NCBI GenBank assembly: GCA_046758065.1
Contig: JBHHZM010000166.1
Coordinates: forward strand, 1-5,928
Direction of reading: 5' to 3'
From: JBHHZM01 sp046758065
Lineage (GTDB): Bacteria; Pseudomonadota; Alphaproteobacteria; JAAXGF01
DNA length: 5,928 nucleotides
Part shown: positions 1 through 5,726 of the stretch, one piece after another
How positions within the stretch are numbered: the stretch's first letter is position 1
Layout: each line of letters opens with the position of its first letter
Notes under the pieces: generated by a model
What the model was told of the DNA's origin: nothing
What the model saw: only the letters and a program-made list of their open reading frames with translations
Databases searched by the model: none
Made by a program: the position numbers and the translations under genes

Positions 1-63
1 TGGCTGGTCGCGCCGAGCGTGATCTCGCCGCGCGACGCCGGCTTTCCGGACTTCGCGCCGTGA
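1..63 (+). CDS. C-terminal end of an unidentified upstream gene (partial)
   Basis: Reading from base 1 in frame 1 gives the 20 residues WLVAPSVISPRDAGFPDFAP followed by TGA at 61-63. The frame uses high-GC codons like the two genes that follow. The TGA overlaps the GTG start of the aminotransferase gene in a GTGA arrangement, the same 4-base coupling seen between the next pair of genes. This makes it very likely the real end of an upstream member of the same operon. The fragment is too short to assign a family; from context it is probably another sugar-nucleotide or glycan enzyme, which is inference only. Confidence 0.7.
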   Translation, partial: WLVAPSVISPRDAGFPDFAP

Positions 64-1208
64 GCGGGAAACCGGAGAACGCCGCGCGGATTCCCGTCGC
101 CGGGCCGTGGGTCACCGAGCGCGAGGTGCGCTACGTCGCCGACGCGGCGGCCAACGCCTGGTACGCCGACGCCAACCTCTACAACGAACGCTTCGAGACC
201 GCCTTCGCCGCCTATGTCGGGCGGCGCTACGCGATCTCGCTGCCGTCGTGCACCTCGGGCCTGCACTTGGCGCTGGCGGCGCTCGGCGTCGGCCCCGGCG
301 ACGAGGTGGTGGTGCCCGACGTCACCTGGATCGCGACCGCGGCGCCGGTCGCCTACGTCGGGGCGACGCCGGTGTTCGCCGACATCGACGCCGATTCGTG
401 GTGCCTGACGGCGGACGCGCTGGCGGCGGCCGTCACGCCGCGGACCCGGGCGCTGATCGTCGTCGATCTCTACGGCAACATGCCCGATATGGACCCCATC
501 CTCGCGTTCGCCGAGGCGCGCGGGATCGCGGTGATCGAGGACGCCGCCGAGGCGATCGGCTCGGAATACGGCGGCCGCAAGGCGGGCGGCTTCGGCGTCG
601 CGTCGGCGTTCAGCTTCCACGGCTCGAAGACGCTGACCACCGGCGAAGGCGGCATGCTGGTCGCCGACGACGAGGCGTTCTACCGGCGCTGTCTCTTCCT
701 GCGCGACCACGGCCGCATCCCCGGCGACCGCAGCTTCCGCAATGCCGAGGTGGCGTTCAAGTACAAGATGTCGAGCCTGCAGGCCGCCTTCGGGCTGGCG
801 CAGATCGAACGCATCGACGAACTGGTGGCGCGCAAGCGCGAAATCTTCGCCTGGTACCGCGACGCCTTCGCCGAGACCAACGCGGTGACGCTCAACGCCG
901 AGGCGCCGGGCGTCGTCAACACCTACTGGATGGTGACGGCGCTGCTCGATCCCGCGTTCGGGATCGGCAAGGCCGAACTCATGGAGCGGCTCGCCGCTCG
1001 CGGGATCGACAGCCGGCCGATGTTCGATCCCTTGAGCGCGATCCCGGCCTACGCCGACACGCCCGAGGCCGCGGCGGCGCGCGCGCGCAACCACGTTGCT
1101 TACGCGGTGACGCCGACCGGCGTCAATCTGCCGAGCGGCTTCAATCTCACCCGGGGAGACGTCGAGCGGGTGGTTTCCGCCTGTTTCTCGGCGATGGAGG
1201 AAGCATGA
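60..1208 (+). CDS. DegT/DnrJ/EryC1/StrS family PLP-dependent sugar aminotransferase, perosamine synthase-like
   Basis: A 382-residue cytoplasmic fold-type I aminotransferase, close to the usual family length. Such enzymes move an amino group, usually from glutamate, to a keto-sugar nucleotide such as GDP-4-keto-6-deoxymannose. Visible family marks are the cofactor phosphate-binding region SCTSGLHLAL (63-72), GPGDEVVVP (78-86), the IEDAAEAIGSEYGG block (159-172) with Asp161 for the pyridine nitrogen, and SFHGSKTLTTGEGGML (185-200), where Lys190 should be the PLP Schiff-base lysine. The KYKMSSLQAAFGLAQ segment (234-248) is also typical. The EDAAEAIG and TTGEGGM wording recalls GDP-perosamine synthases, but related 3- or 4-aminotransferases cannot be excluded, so no symbol is given. 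The GTG start at 60 overlaps the preceding stop as GTGA and has no clear Shine-Dalgarno, so translation is probably coupled. The stop overlaps the next start (ATGA at 1205-1208). Confidence 0.93.
   Translation: MSGKPENAARIPVAGPWVTEREVRYVADAAANAWYADANLYNERFETAFAAYVGRRYAISLPSCTSGLHLALAALGVGPGDEVVVPDVTWIATAAPVAYVGATPVFADIDADSWCLTADALAAAVTPRTRALIVVDLYGNMPDMDPILAFAEARGIAVIEDAAEAIGSEYGGRKAGGFGVASAFSFHGSKTLTTGEGGMLVADDEAFYRRCLFLRDHGRIPGDRSFRNAEVAFKYKMSSLQAAFGLAQIERIDELVARKREIFAWYRDAFAETNAVTLNAEAPGVVNTYWMVTALLDPAFGIGKAELMERLAARGIDSRPMFDPLSAIPAYADTPEAAAARARNHVAYAVTPTGVNLPSGFNLTRGDVERVVSACFSAMEEA
1196..1200 (+). promoter_or_regulatory. Ribosome binding site for the CmcI-family gene
   Basis: GGAGG lies four bases before the ATG at 1205 and inside the end of the aminotransferase gene. 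It decides the start: the same frame stays open far upstream (back to about 107) only because high-GC coding DNA lacks stop codons in alternate frames. Confidence 0.75.
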
Positions 1209-1945
1209 CGACACCCGACGACCGCGCCGCCTTCGAGCGGCAAAGACGCGCCGCGGCGGCGCGCATGGCCGAGGACAAGGAGCTGCGCGCGCTCGCCCGC
1301 GAGGTCACGATCCGCGCCGACCGTTACGACTACAGCTATCAGTGGAACTGGCTCGGGCTGCCGATCATCCAGATGCCGGGCGACATCGTCGCGACCCAGG
1401 AAGCGGTGTGGGAGACGCGGCCGACGGTGATCGTCGAGACCGGGATCGCCCGCGGCGGTTCGCTCGTTCTTTACGCCTCGCTGTTGCAGTTGCTGGGCCG
1501 CGGCCGGGTGATCGGCATCGACATCGACATCCGCCGCCACAACCGCGACGCCATCGAAAGCCACCCGCTCGCCCACCGCATCGAGCTCATCGAGGGCTCG
1601 TCGGTCGCGCCCGAGGTGGTCGCCGCGGTGCGCGAATGGATCGGCGCCGACGACCGGGTGATGGTGGCGCTCGATTCCAACCACACCCACGATCACGTGC
1701 TCGCCGAACTGCGCTTTTACGCCCCGCTGGTCACCCGGGGGCAGTTCCTGATCGTCGCCGACACCGCGGTCGAGGATATCCCGCCGCAGACCCATCGCTC
1801 GCGTCCCTGGGGGCCCGGCGACAACCCGAAGACCGCGCTCGACGCCTATCTCGCCGAGTGCGACCGTTTCGCGCCCGACCCGTGGCTCGACGCCAAGCTG
1901 ATCCGAACGGCGTCGCCGGGGGGCTACCTGCGTTGCGTCAAGTGA
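1205..1945 (+). CDS. CmcI ('cephalosporin hydroxylase') family SAM-dependent methyltransferase
   Basis: 246 residues, normal for the family named after CmcI of cephamycin biosynthesis. In glycan loci these proteins usually act as sugar O-methyltransferases, as with the mycobacterial rhamnosyl O-methyltransferases, rather than in antibiotic synthesis. The hallmark start WNWLGLPIIQMPGDIVATQE (48-67) is followed by the SAM-binding region VIVETGIARGGSL (75-87; family ETGxxxGGS) and the acidic strand VIGIDIDIR (102-110). LDSNHTHDHVLAELR (156-170) and VADTAVED (184-191) carry the acidic and histidine residues of the presumed metal and substrate site (Asp157, His160, His162, Asp186). There is no signal peptide or membrane segment. 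The ATG overlaps the previous stop as ATGA and has a GGAGG just before it. A role in methylating the sugar made with the neighbouring aminotransferase, or the finished glycan, is inference. It faces the minus-strand cassette with 19 bases between stops. Confidence 0.9.
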   Translation: MTTPDDRAAFERQRRAAAARMAEDKELRALAREVTIRADRYDYSYQWNWLGLPIIQMPGDIVATQEAVWETRPTVIVETGIARGGSLVLYASLLQLLGRGRVIGIDIDIRRHNRDAIESHPLAHRIELIEGSSVAPEVVAAVREWIGADDRVMVALDSNHTHDHVLAELRFYAPLVTRGQFLIVADTAVEDIPPQTHRSRPWGPGDNPKTALDAYLAECDRFAPDPWLDAKLIRTASPGGYLRCVK

Positions 1946-1964
1946 CGGCGGCGGTGCTCTTGAC

Positions 1965-3179
1965 TCAACTTAGCCCGAGCGTCCGGCGCAAACCTTCTTC
2001 GAGATCAATTTTTGGTTGCCAGTTCAGCGCAGACCGAGCGCGCGTGGAATCGAGAATTACGTTCGATACGTAATCGGAGATCGGCCTCTCGAGGATGGAC
2101 CCGCCGTGGCCAACGCAGTCACGAATGCGGGCGGCGATCTCCTGCGTCGTGTACCCCTCGCCCGGGGCGATATGGAATATGCCGGATACCGGCGCCGTGA
2201 TGGCCGCGATCAACCCGGAAACGGCGTCGTCGATATACAGCAAATCCAATAGCGGCGGTCCGTTAAGGTAACGGTGCGTATAAATATCCTTCCCCTCCGA
2301 CGCCAATTCATGAAACGTTTTTATCAAACGGGGGCGGTCGCTACCGGGGCCATATGTCGGGGAGAGACGCACGATTGTCCTGTGCAATCCGTATTGCCTG
2401 CAGGCCAGCTCGATTAATTGCTCCTGAAGGTACTTTGTTTCTCCGTACGGACCTCGCGGCATCGCCGGCACCGTTTCATCAACGATCAATTTATCGGCCC
2501 GGTAACCGGCATAAATCACCCCGCCCGAAGGAAAGACCAGGCGCAGGTTCTGTACACGGCATACGTCCAGGACGTTAAGGAGCATCGTCAGGCTTTCGCC
2601 CATTGCACTGTTGTTCGTGTAGTCCCGCGGGTGCGCCAAATGAACGATTTGGGCGACATTGTTCTCGCGGCACAGAATGTCCAACCCTACGGCGCTCTCA
2701 AGCAGATCGAGCTCTGACCTCGACGGCGCGACGATTTGACAGTGACCGGCGAGGCGCTCAACCAAGTTTCGCCCGAAAAAGCCCCCGCCGCCCGTGACGA
2801 GCACCGTGGACCGGCTTGATGGGTCTCGCTCATCCCCGGTTAGCGCCGCTCGCACGATGTTGGCCATATCCAGCTTGATGTTCGTTTCCTTCGTCGCCTC
2901 CATCACCTGTTTGATCGCGCTTTCGATGGGGATTCGTTTGGTGCGAGCCAACACTCCGGCGGCGATGGCGTTGCTGCGGGAAACACCGAGGTCGCACACC
3001 ACAACGACGGTTTTCCCGCTGCTCACGGCCGCGGCGCCTTCTTCGATCTTCGCGCGAACCAGCTCCACCGGATTGCCGGATTTGTCTACGAGATCGCGCA
3101 CGTCCAAGAGAGAGTAAGGTTCTGCCCCCACCTTTATCCTGGCGGCGGTGCCGAGGTTGTCCGTAATCCACCTGATCAC
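1965..3179 (-). CDS. Fusion protein: dual-specificity-phosphatase-like domain plus NAD(P)-dependent sugar epimerase/dehydratase
   Basis: 404 residues in two parts. Residues 1 to about 115 look like a small Cys-based phosphatase: VVVVCDLGVSRSNAIA (58-73) fits the CX5RS P-loop, with Cys62 as nucleophile and Arg68 binding phosphate. Asp26, Asp29 or Asp32 in LLDVRDLVDK (24-33) could be the general acid. The usual His before the Cys is Val61. After a short polar linker (about 115-124), residues 125-404 form an extended SDR: TGGGGFFG dinucleotide-binding loop (129-136), FPSGG with Ser218, GPYGETK with catalytic Tyr245 and Lys249, and YIDDAVSGL (315-323) as in sugar-nucleotide epimerases, dehydratases and reductases. 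The SDR part alone is close to normal length (about 280). The GTG start lies seven bases after a strong GGAGGAGG and overlaps the ATP-grasp stop as GTGA. Substrates of both halves are unknown, and the phosphatase half may bind rather than hydrolyse. Confidence 0.88.
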   Translation of the reverse strand: MIRWITDNLGTAARIKVGAEPYSLLDVRDLVDKSGNPVELVRAKIEEGAAAVSSGKTVVVVCDLGVSRSNAIAAGVLARTKRIPIESAIKQVMEATKETNIKLDMANIVRAALTGDERDPSSRSTVLVTGGGGFFGRNLVERLAGHCQIVAPSRSELDLLESAVGLDILCRENNVAQIVHLAHPRDYTNNSAMGESLTMLLNVLDVCRVQNLRLVFPSGGVIYAGYRADKLIVDETVPAMPRGPYGETKYLQEQLIELACRQYGLHRTIVRLSPTYGPGSDRPRLIKTFHELASEGKDIYTHRYLNGPPLLDLLYIDDAVSGLIAAITAPVSGIFHIAPGEGYTTQEIAARIRDCVGHGGSILERPISDYVSNVILDSTRARSALNWQPKIDLEEGLRRTLGLS

Positions 3180-4204
3180 GACTGTACCTCCTCCTTTGCC
3201 ACCGCGACCTCACACAGACTTCTGAGATACCACCCTGGACGAACGGTGAGGGAGAGAGGCTCCGTCGCATTGATAAGATGATCCATGTAGGCGTCTATCT
3301 CGTTGAAACCCGCCAAAGCCCGCAAATACGTAGTCGCGGAAAAGCGCGGGTTAATTTCGAAAGGAATGAATGTGTCGTCGCACAATCGCCCCTGAACGTT
3401 GATCGGCCCTATGCTGCCGAGGCGTTCCGCGATCCGTTGCGCCGTTTCGCATACCGGTGGAAAATCGTCGATGAGGCCTTGGCTATATCCGCTGGAAATC
3501 AAAAAGTCGGGACCCTGCGCCGCTATTGAAAGCTTGTTGTTGAATGTCCTGCGCATAGCAATTGTCCCGGTCACGCTTCCGTTCAACAGCGACAACACGC
3601 CCACAGTGAATTCACCGTCATCGACGGAAAGGTATTCCTGCGCCAACGGGCGCCGTCCATTGGCCTTGAGATGCGTCGAATAGAGTTCCGCTTCATCGCG
3701 GTGATGGGCAAAAAAAACGAAACTGCTTCCGCCACTGCCGGTCGTCGGCTTGATGACGCAGGGCATGGGGAAGCCATCGAGACTGTCACTCTGGTCGACC
3801 AGTGTTGTTTGCGGCACCCGAAATCCAAGAGATGAGAGCGTGGCAAAACATTGCTGCTTGTCGGACATCCGCTCAACCAACCCCGGGTCGTTCATCGCGA
3901 GTTTCACGCCGGCCTGTCTGAATTGTCCGGCAGAACGGGCGATGAGCGCCGTTGGCTCTTCGGCGCCTGGAACGACACAGTCGACGTGGTGCCGGGTGCA
4001 GATATCTAGCAGATTTTCAACGTATGCCTGACGATCCACGATCACCGTGGCATCGAAATGACCGTCGTAATGGCCGTACGCCAGCGGAGAAATGTCACAT
4101 CCCAGGATGCGGTATCGACCGGCCAGACGAAGCGCCTTGGCGATTTCCGTTCCGAGCGACGCACCGCCGATTCCGGCAACGAGTACGACCGGCTTGTTTG
4201 GCAT
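3176..4204 (-). CDS. ATP-grasp ligase, carbamoyl-phosphate-synthase large-chain/PylC-like
   Basis: 342 residues, typical for a stand-alone ATP-grasp enzyme. These activate a carboxylate as acyl-phosphate with ATP and join it to an amine or other nucleophile. The N-terminal alpha/beta domain has VVLVAGIGGASLG (6-18) and VDCVVPGAEEP (74-84), as in the pre-ATP-grasp domains of CarB- and PylC-like proteins. The grasp domain shows the SDK element (Lys116), PCVIKPTTGSGGSS (148-161) with nucleotide-binding Lys152 and a Gly-rich loop, QEYLSVDDGEFTVGV (189-203) and FEINPRFSATT (282-292), whose Glu283 and Asn285 should bind Mg2+. There is no signal peptide. The ATG lies six bases after GAGGAG. It follows the methyltransferase gene by 103 bases and is coupled to the fusion gene by a GTGA overlap. 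The substrate is unknown; attachment of an amino acid or other acid to a sugar or precursor is inferred from context. In-frame codons upstream reach a stop without another start. Confidence 0.88.
   Translation of the reverse strand: MPNKPVVLVAGIGGASLGTEIAKALRLAGRYRILGCDISPLAYGHYDGHFDATVIVDRQAYVENLLDICTRHHVDCVVPGAEEPTALIARSAGQFRQAGVKLAMNDPGLVERMSDKQQCFATLSSLGFRVPQTTLVDQSDSLDGFPMPCVIKPTTGSGGSSFVFFAHHRDEAELYSTHLKANGRRPLAQEYLSVDDGEFTVGVLSLLNGSVTGTIAMRRTFNNKLSIAAQGPDFLISSGYSQGLIDDFPPVCETAQRIAERLGSIGPINVQGRLCDDTFIPFEINPRFSATTYLRALAGFNEIDAYMDHLINATEPLSLTVRPGWYLRSLCEVAVAKEEVQS
3187..3197 (-). promoter_or_regulatory. Strong ribosome binding site for the phosphatase-epimerase fusion
   Basis: Read on the minus strand this is AAAGGAGGAGG, ending seven bases before the GTG at 3179. 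It lies inside the last codons of the ATP-grasp gene. It supports the GTG start, and therefore the presence of the whole N-terminal phosphatase-like domain in the translated protein, rather than initiation at the epimerase part. Confidence 0.8.
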
Positions 4205-4307
4205 CGAATACTCCTCAGCAAGTAAATAAGGGGAATGGCAGCACTCTCGACGACAAACGCCGTCCCATCCGCCGCGATATCACCGTTACTCACCTTTCCT
4301 CCTCATC
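4205..4307 (-). other. Intergenic gap with a second strong Shine-Dalgarno and GTG
   Basis: Between the methyltransferase stop (TAG at 4308-4310) and the ATP-grasp start. Minus-strand GAGGAGG (4298-4304) stands four bases before a GTG at 4291-4293 that opens an 83-codon frame ending at 4042. That frame is out of phase with the ATP-grasp gene and overlaps its first 160 or so bases. The encoded peptide has no recognisable motif, so it is not called a gene; it may be a leader peptide or chance. No terminator hairpin with a T-run is visible, so read-through from the methyltransferase gene is likely. Confidence 0.4.
4211..4216 (-). promoter_or_regulatory. Ribosome binding site for the ATP-grasp gene
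   Basis: Minus-strand GAGGAG ends six bases before the ATG at 4204. It fixes that start; no other start codon lies upstream in frame before a stop. Confidence 0.75.
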
Positions 4308-5486
4308 CTAGAGGAAAAGAAACTTCCTATTGGCCGCATGCAGAGTTTGGACGTCATCGATGATGCGACGGGCGTTGTTTGGGTTCAGGCCTACGTAAAC
4401 GATTTCGACATCGCTCGCAAGGTCGGTGGGTGGACGAATATCTTTATCGAACAGTGTTTTATTGTATTTATGCGGATTCTGATCGAGAAAGCATTCAATT
4501 TGATCAATATTTTCCAGAGTGCTGGCGATAAACGCGCCATAGACTCCACTGCCATAGATCGCCGCCCGCTTTCCCTCTGCATGCTCGCGTTCGAACCTGC
4601 AGATTTTCTTCCGCATATTGTTCCAGTATCGCGCTATTTCTTCGGCACGCCCCACGTATTGCTCGACTTCCGTCGTATTCGGCTGAGCATCTCCCTTGCC
4701 TCGATTTGGTCGCCGCCCCTTGACCGCCCGGACAATGAAAGCGGCTTTATGGGAACGGTCATCGATTTCAAGTTCACTGAAATCTGCCTTAGAAAAGAGT
4801 AATTCCAGAGATGTGGGAGAAAAATGGTTTATATGATCAACAACGATTAGATCTCCGATATTTTCGTACATATTTGGAACCACGACATACAGTTGCCCAC
4901 CATCTTTCAACAGGGACGCGACTGTCTGGATAAATTGTCTTGCGTCTGCGATATGCTCAAGGGTGAAGAATGACAATACGACGTCCAATGTACCCAACCA
5001 CTGAGGCTTTATCTTGAAGATTGCCTGATTATCCTCGGGTACGAACGCATCCCAGAAGTTTTTGTAGCTGGCGCTCACTTCAAATACATAAGGTTGGATT
5101 CCTGGTTGCAGCCGTACCAGATGTCGGAGAGTGGCGCCTTTCGCGCAGCCAAAGTCCAGCACCTTCATTTTGTCGGACAGACTCAACTTCTTGGCACAAA
5201 CATTGGCCTGATGTTCAGAGCGGAAAATCGTGTCGTTACCCTCGACAGCGTAAAGGTCGTCTTCTTCCTCGGCGTCAACGAGAAATCGGTACGTGTTATC
5301 GTAATATGCGTGAATTTCAGCAATCGGCATTGTCTGCACATGTCCACATGAGGGGCATAAATAAACAGAAGTTTCTGCTTGAATGACGAATCCTTGCGAG
5401 GAAATCCCTGTCGGGCCTGGGGAATAGTATAGTGGCGCGGATAATGGGGCGCGGCAAATCAGACAACTATTTAGGACTTTGTTCAT
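4308..5486 (-). CDS. Class I SAM-dependent methyltransferase with N-terminal zinc ribbon and C-terminal sugar C-methyltransferase-like domain
   Basis: 392 residues with the three-part layout of nucleotide-sugar C-methyltransferases such as TylCIII and TcaB9, which are slightly longer. The N-terminus carries a CxxC pair (Cys8, Cys11) and a second pair CPSC (Cys44, Cys47), which should bind zinc. The SAM domain has motif I VLDFGCAKGATL (109-120), FFTLEHIAD (173-181), a post-motif strand at LKDGGQLYVVVPN (193-205), and DHINHFSPTSL (217-227). The C-terminal third has a second Rossmann-like start AAIYGSGVYGAFIAS (308-322), then FLDQNPHKYNK (333-343) and VEIVYVGLNPNNARRI (360-375). In C-3' methyltransferases the active site carries YHEH; here the matching stretch is VVDH, so Tyr and Glu are changed while His218 is kept, and the reaction may differ. 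The ATG follows GAGGGA by five bases. It has the lowest GC of the window and is first in the minus-strand operon. Confidence 0.86.
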   Translation of the reverse strand: MNKVLNSCLICRAPLSAPLYYSPGPTGISSQGFVIQAETSVYLCPSCGHVQTMPIAEIHAYYDNTYRFLVDAEEEDDLYAVEGNDTIFRSEHQANVCAKKLSLSDKMKVLDFGCAKGATLRHLVRLQPGIQPYVFEVSASYKNFWDAFVPEDNQAIFKIKPQWLGTLDVVLSFFTLEHIADARQFIQTVASLLKDGGQLYVVVPNMYENIGDLIVVDHINHFSPTSLELLFSKADFSELEIDDRSHKAAFIVRAVKGRRPNRGKGDAQPNTTEVEQYVGRAEEIARYWNNMRKKICRFEREHAEGKRAAIYGSGVYGAFIASTLENIDQIECFLDQNPHKYNKTLFDKDIRPPTDLASDVEIVYVGLNPNNARRIIDDVQTLHAANRKFLFL

Positions 5487-5719
5487 GTGGGTCCCTCGTG
5501 CAATACACTAACGATGGCATGTGCCGCGCCCTCTTGCCGTCCGTCGGTCGGGAGGAAGGAGATAGGGGACAAAGCCGGGGTTCGGCCCTTTGCCGCTAGG
5601 AGTTGCCATCGGCGAGCACTAAGGATAGCGAATTTTGGTTCCGTCCGCCATTGATCGCGTGTTACCACGTGCCGGTCATTTCTGAAGCAGACATGATGTG
5701 GTTGCGTTGACGTAGACTG
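5483..5719 (-). other. Open frame upstream of the methyltransferase, possible gene remnant
   Basis: A minus-strand frame opens after a TAG at 5720-5722 and ends with a TGA at 5483-5485, overlapping the methyltransferase ATG as ATGA. The first usable start is a GTG at 5668, giving 61 residues. It has no Shine-Dalgarno, no recognised motif and no strong third-position GC bias. The ATGA overlap is the arrangement real neighbours use elsewhere in this window, so a truncated 3' end of an upstream cassette gene is possible, but chance is equally likely. The rest of 5487-5726 shows no other convincing gene; it should hold the promoter of the minus-strand operon, which could not be identified by eye. 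Confidence 0.2.
5492..5497 (-). promoter_or_regulatory. Probable ribosome binding site for the methyltransferase gene
   Basis: Minus-strand GAGGGA ends five bases before the ATG at 5486. It is a fair but not perfect match and supports the chosen start, whose next residues quickly reach the first zinc-binding cysteine pair. Confidence 0.6.
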
Positions 5720-5726
5720 CTACGGT

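Noticed and set aside
107..1204. Long plus-strand open frame continuing upstream of the CmcI-family start through the whole aminotransferase gene.
   Set aside because: It is Arg/Gly/Ala-rich with no family motif, as expected of an alternate frame of very high-GC coding DNA; the ATG at 1205 with GGAGG before it is the real start.
1100..1795. 231-codon minus-strand open frame antisense to the aminotransferase end and CmcI-family gene.
   Set aside because: It is the complement of well-supported coding sequence, has no recognisable domain, and follows from high GC lacking stop codons.
1946..1964. Possible bidirectional terminator between the convergent stops.
   Set aside because: Only 19 bases; no stem-loop followed by a T-run can be seen in it or immediately around it.
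1342..2073. 243-codon plus-strand frame crossing the end of the CmcI-family gene into the convergent gap.
   Set aside because: Low-complexity Arg-rich translation, out of phase with the real gene and running into the 3' end of the fusion gene on the other strand.
4338..4802. 154-codon plus-strand frame opposite the methyltransferase gene.
   Set aside because: Antisense to a protein with clear zinc, SAM-binding and C-terminal domain motifs; no Shine-Dalgarno or recognisable domain of its own.
1950..5715. Short similarity between the two island edges (GGTGCTCTTGAC near 1955 and GGTTGCGTTGAC near 5701) as a target duplication or attachment site.
   Set aside because: Only 8 of 12 positions match, with no integrase, transposase or terminal inverted repeat; chance is sufficient.
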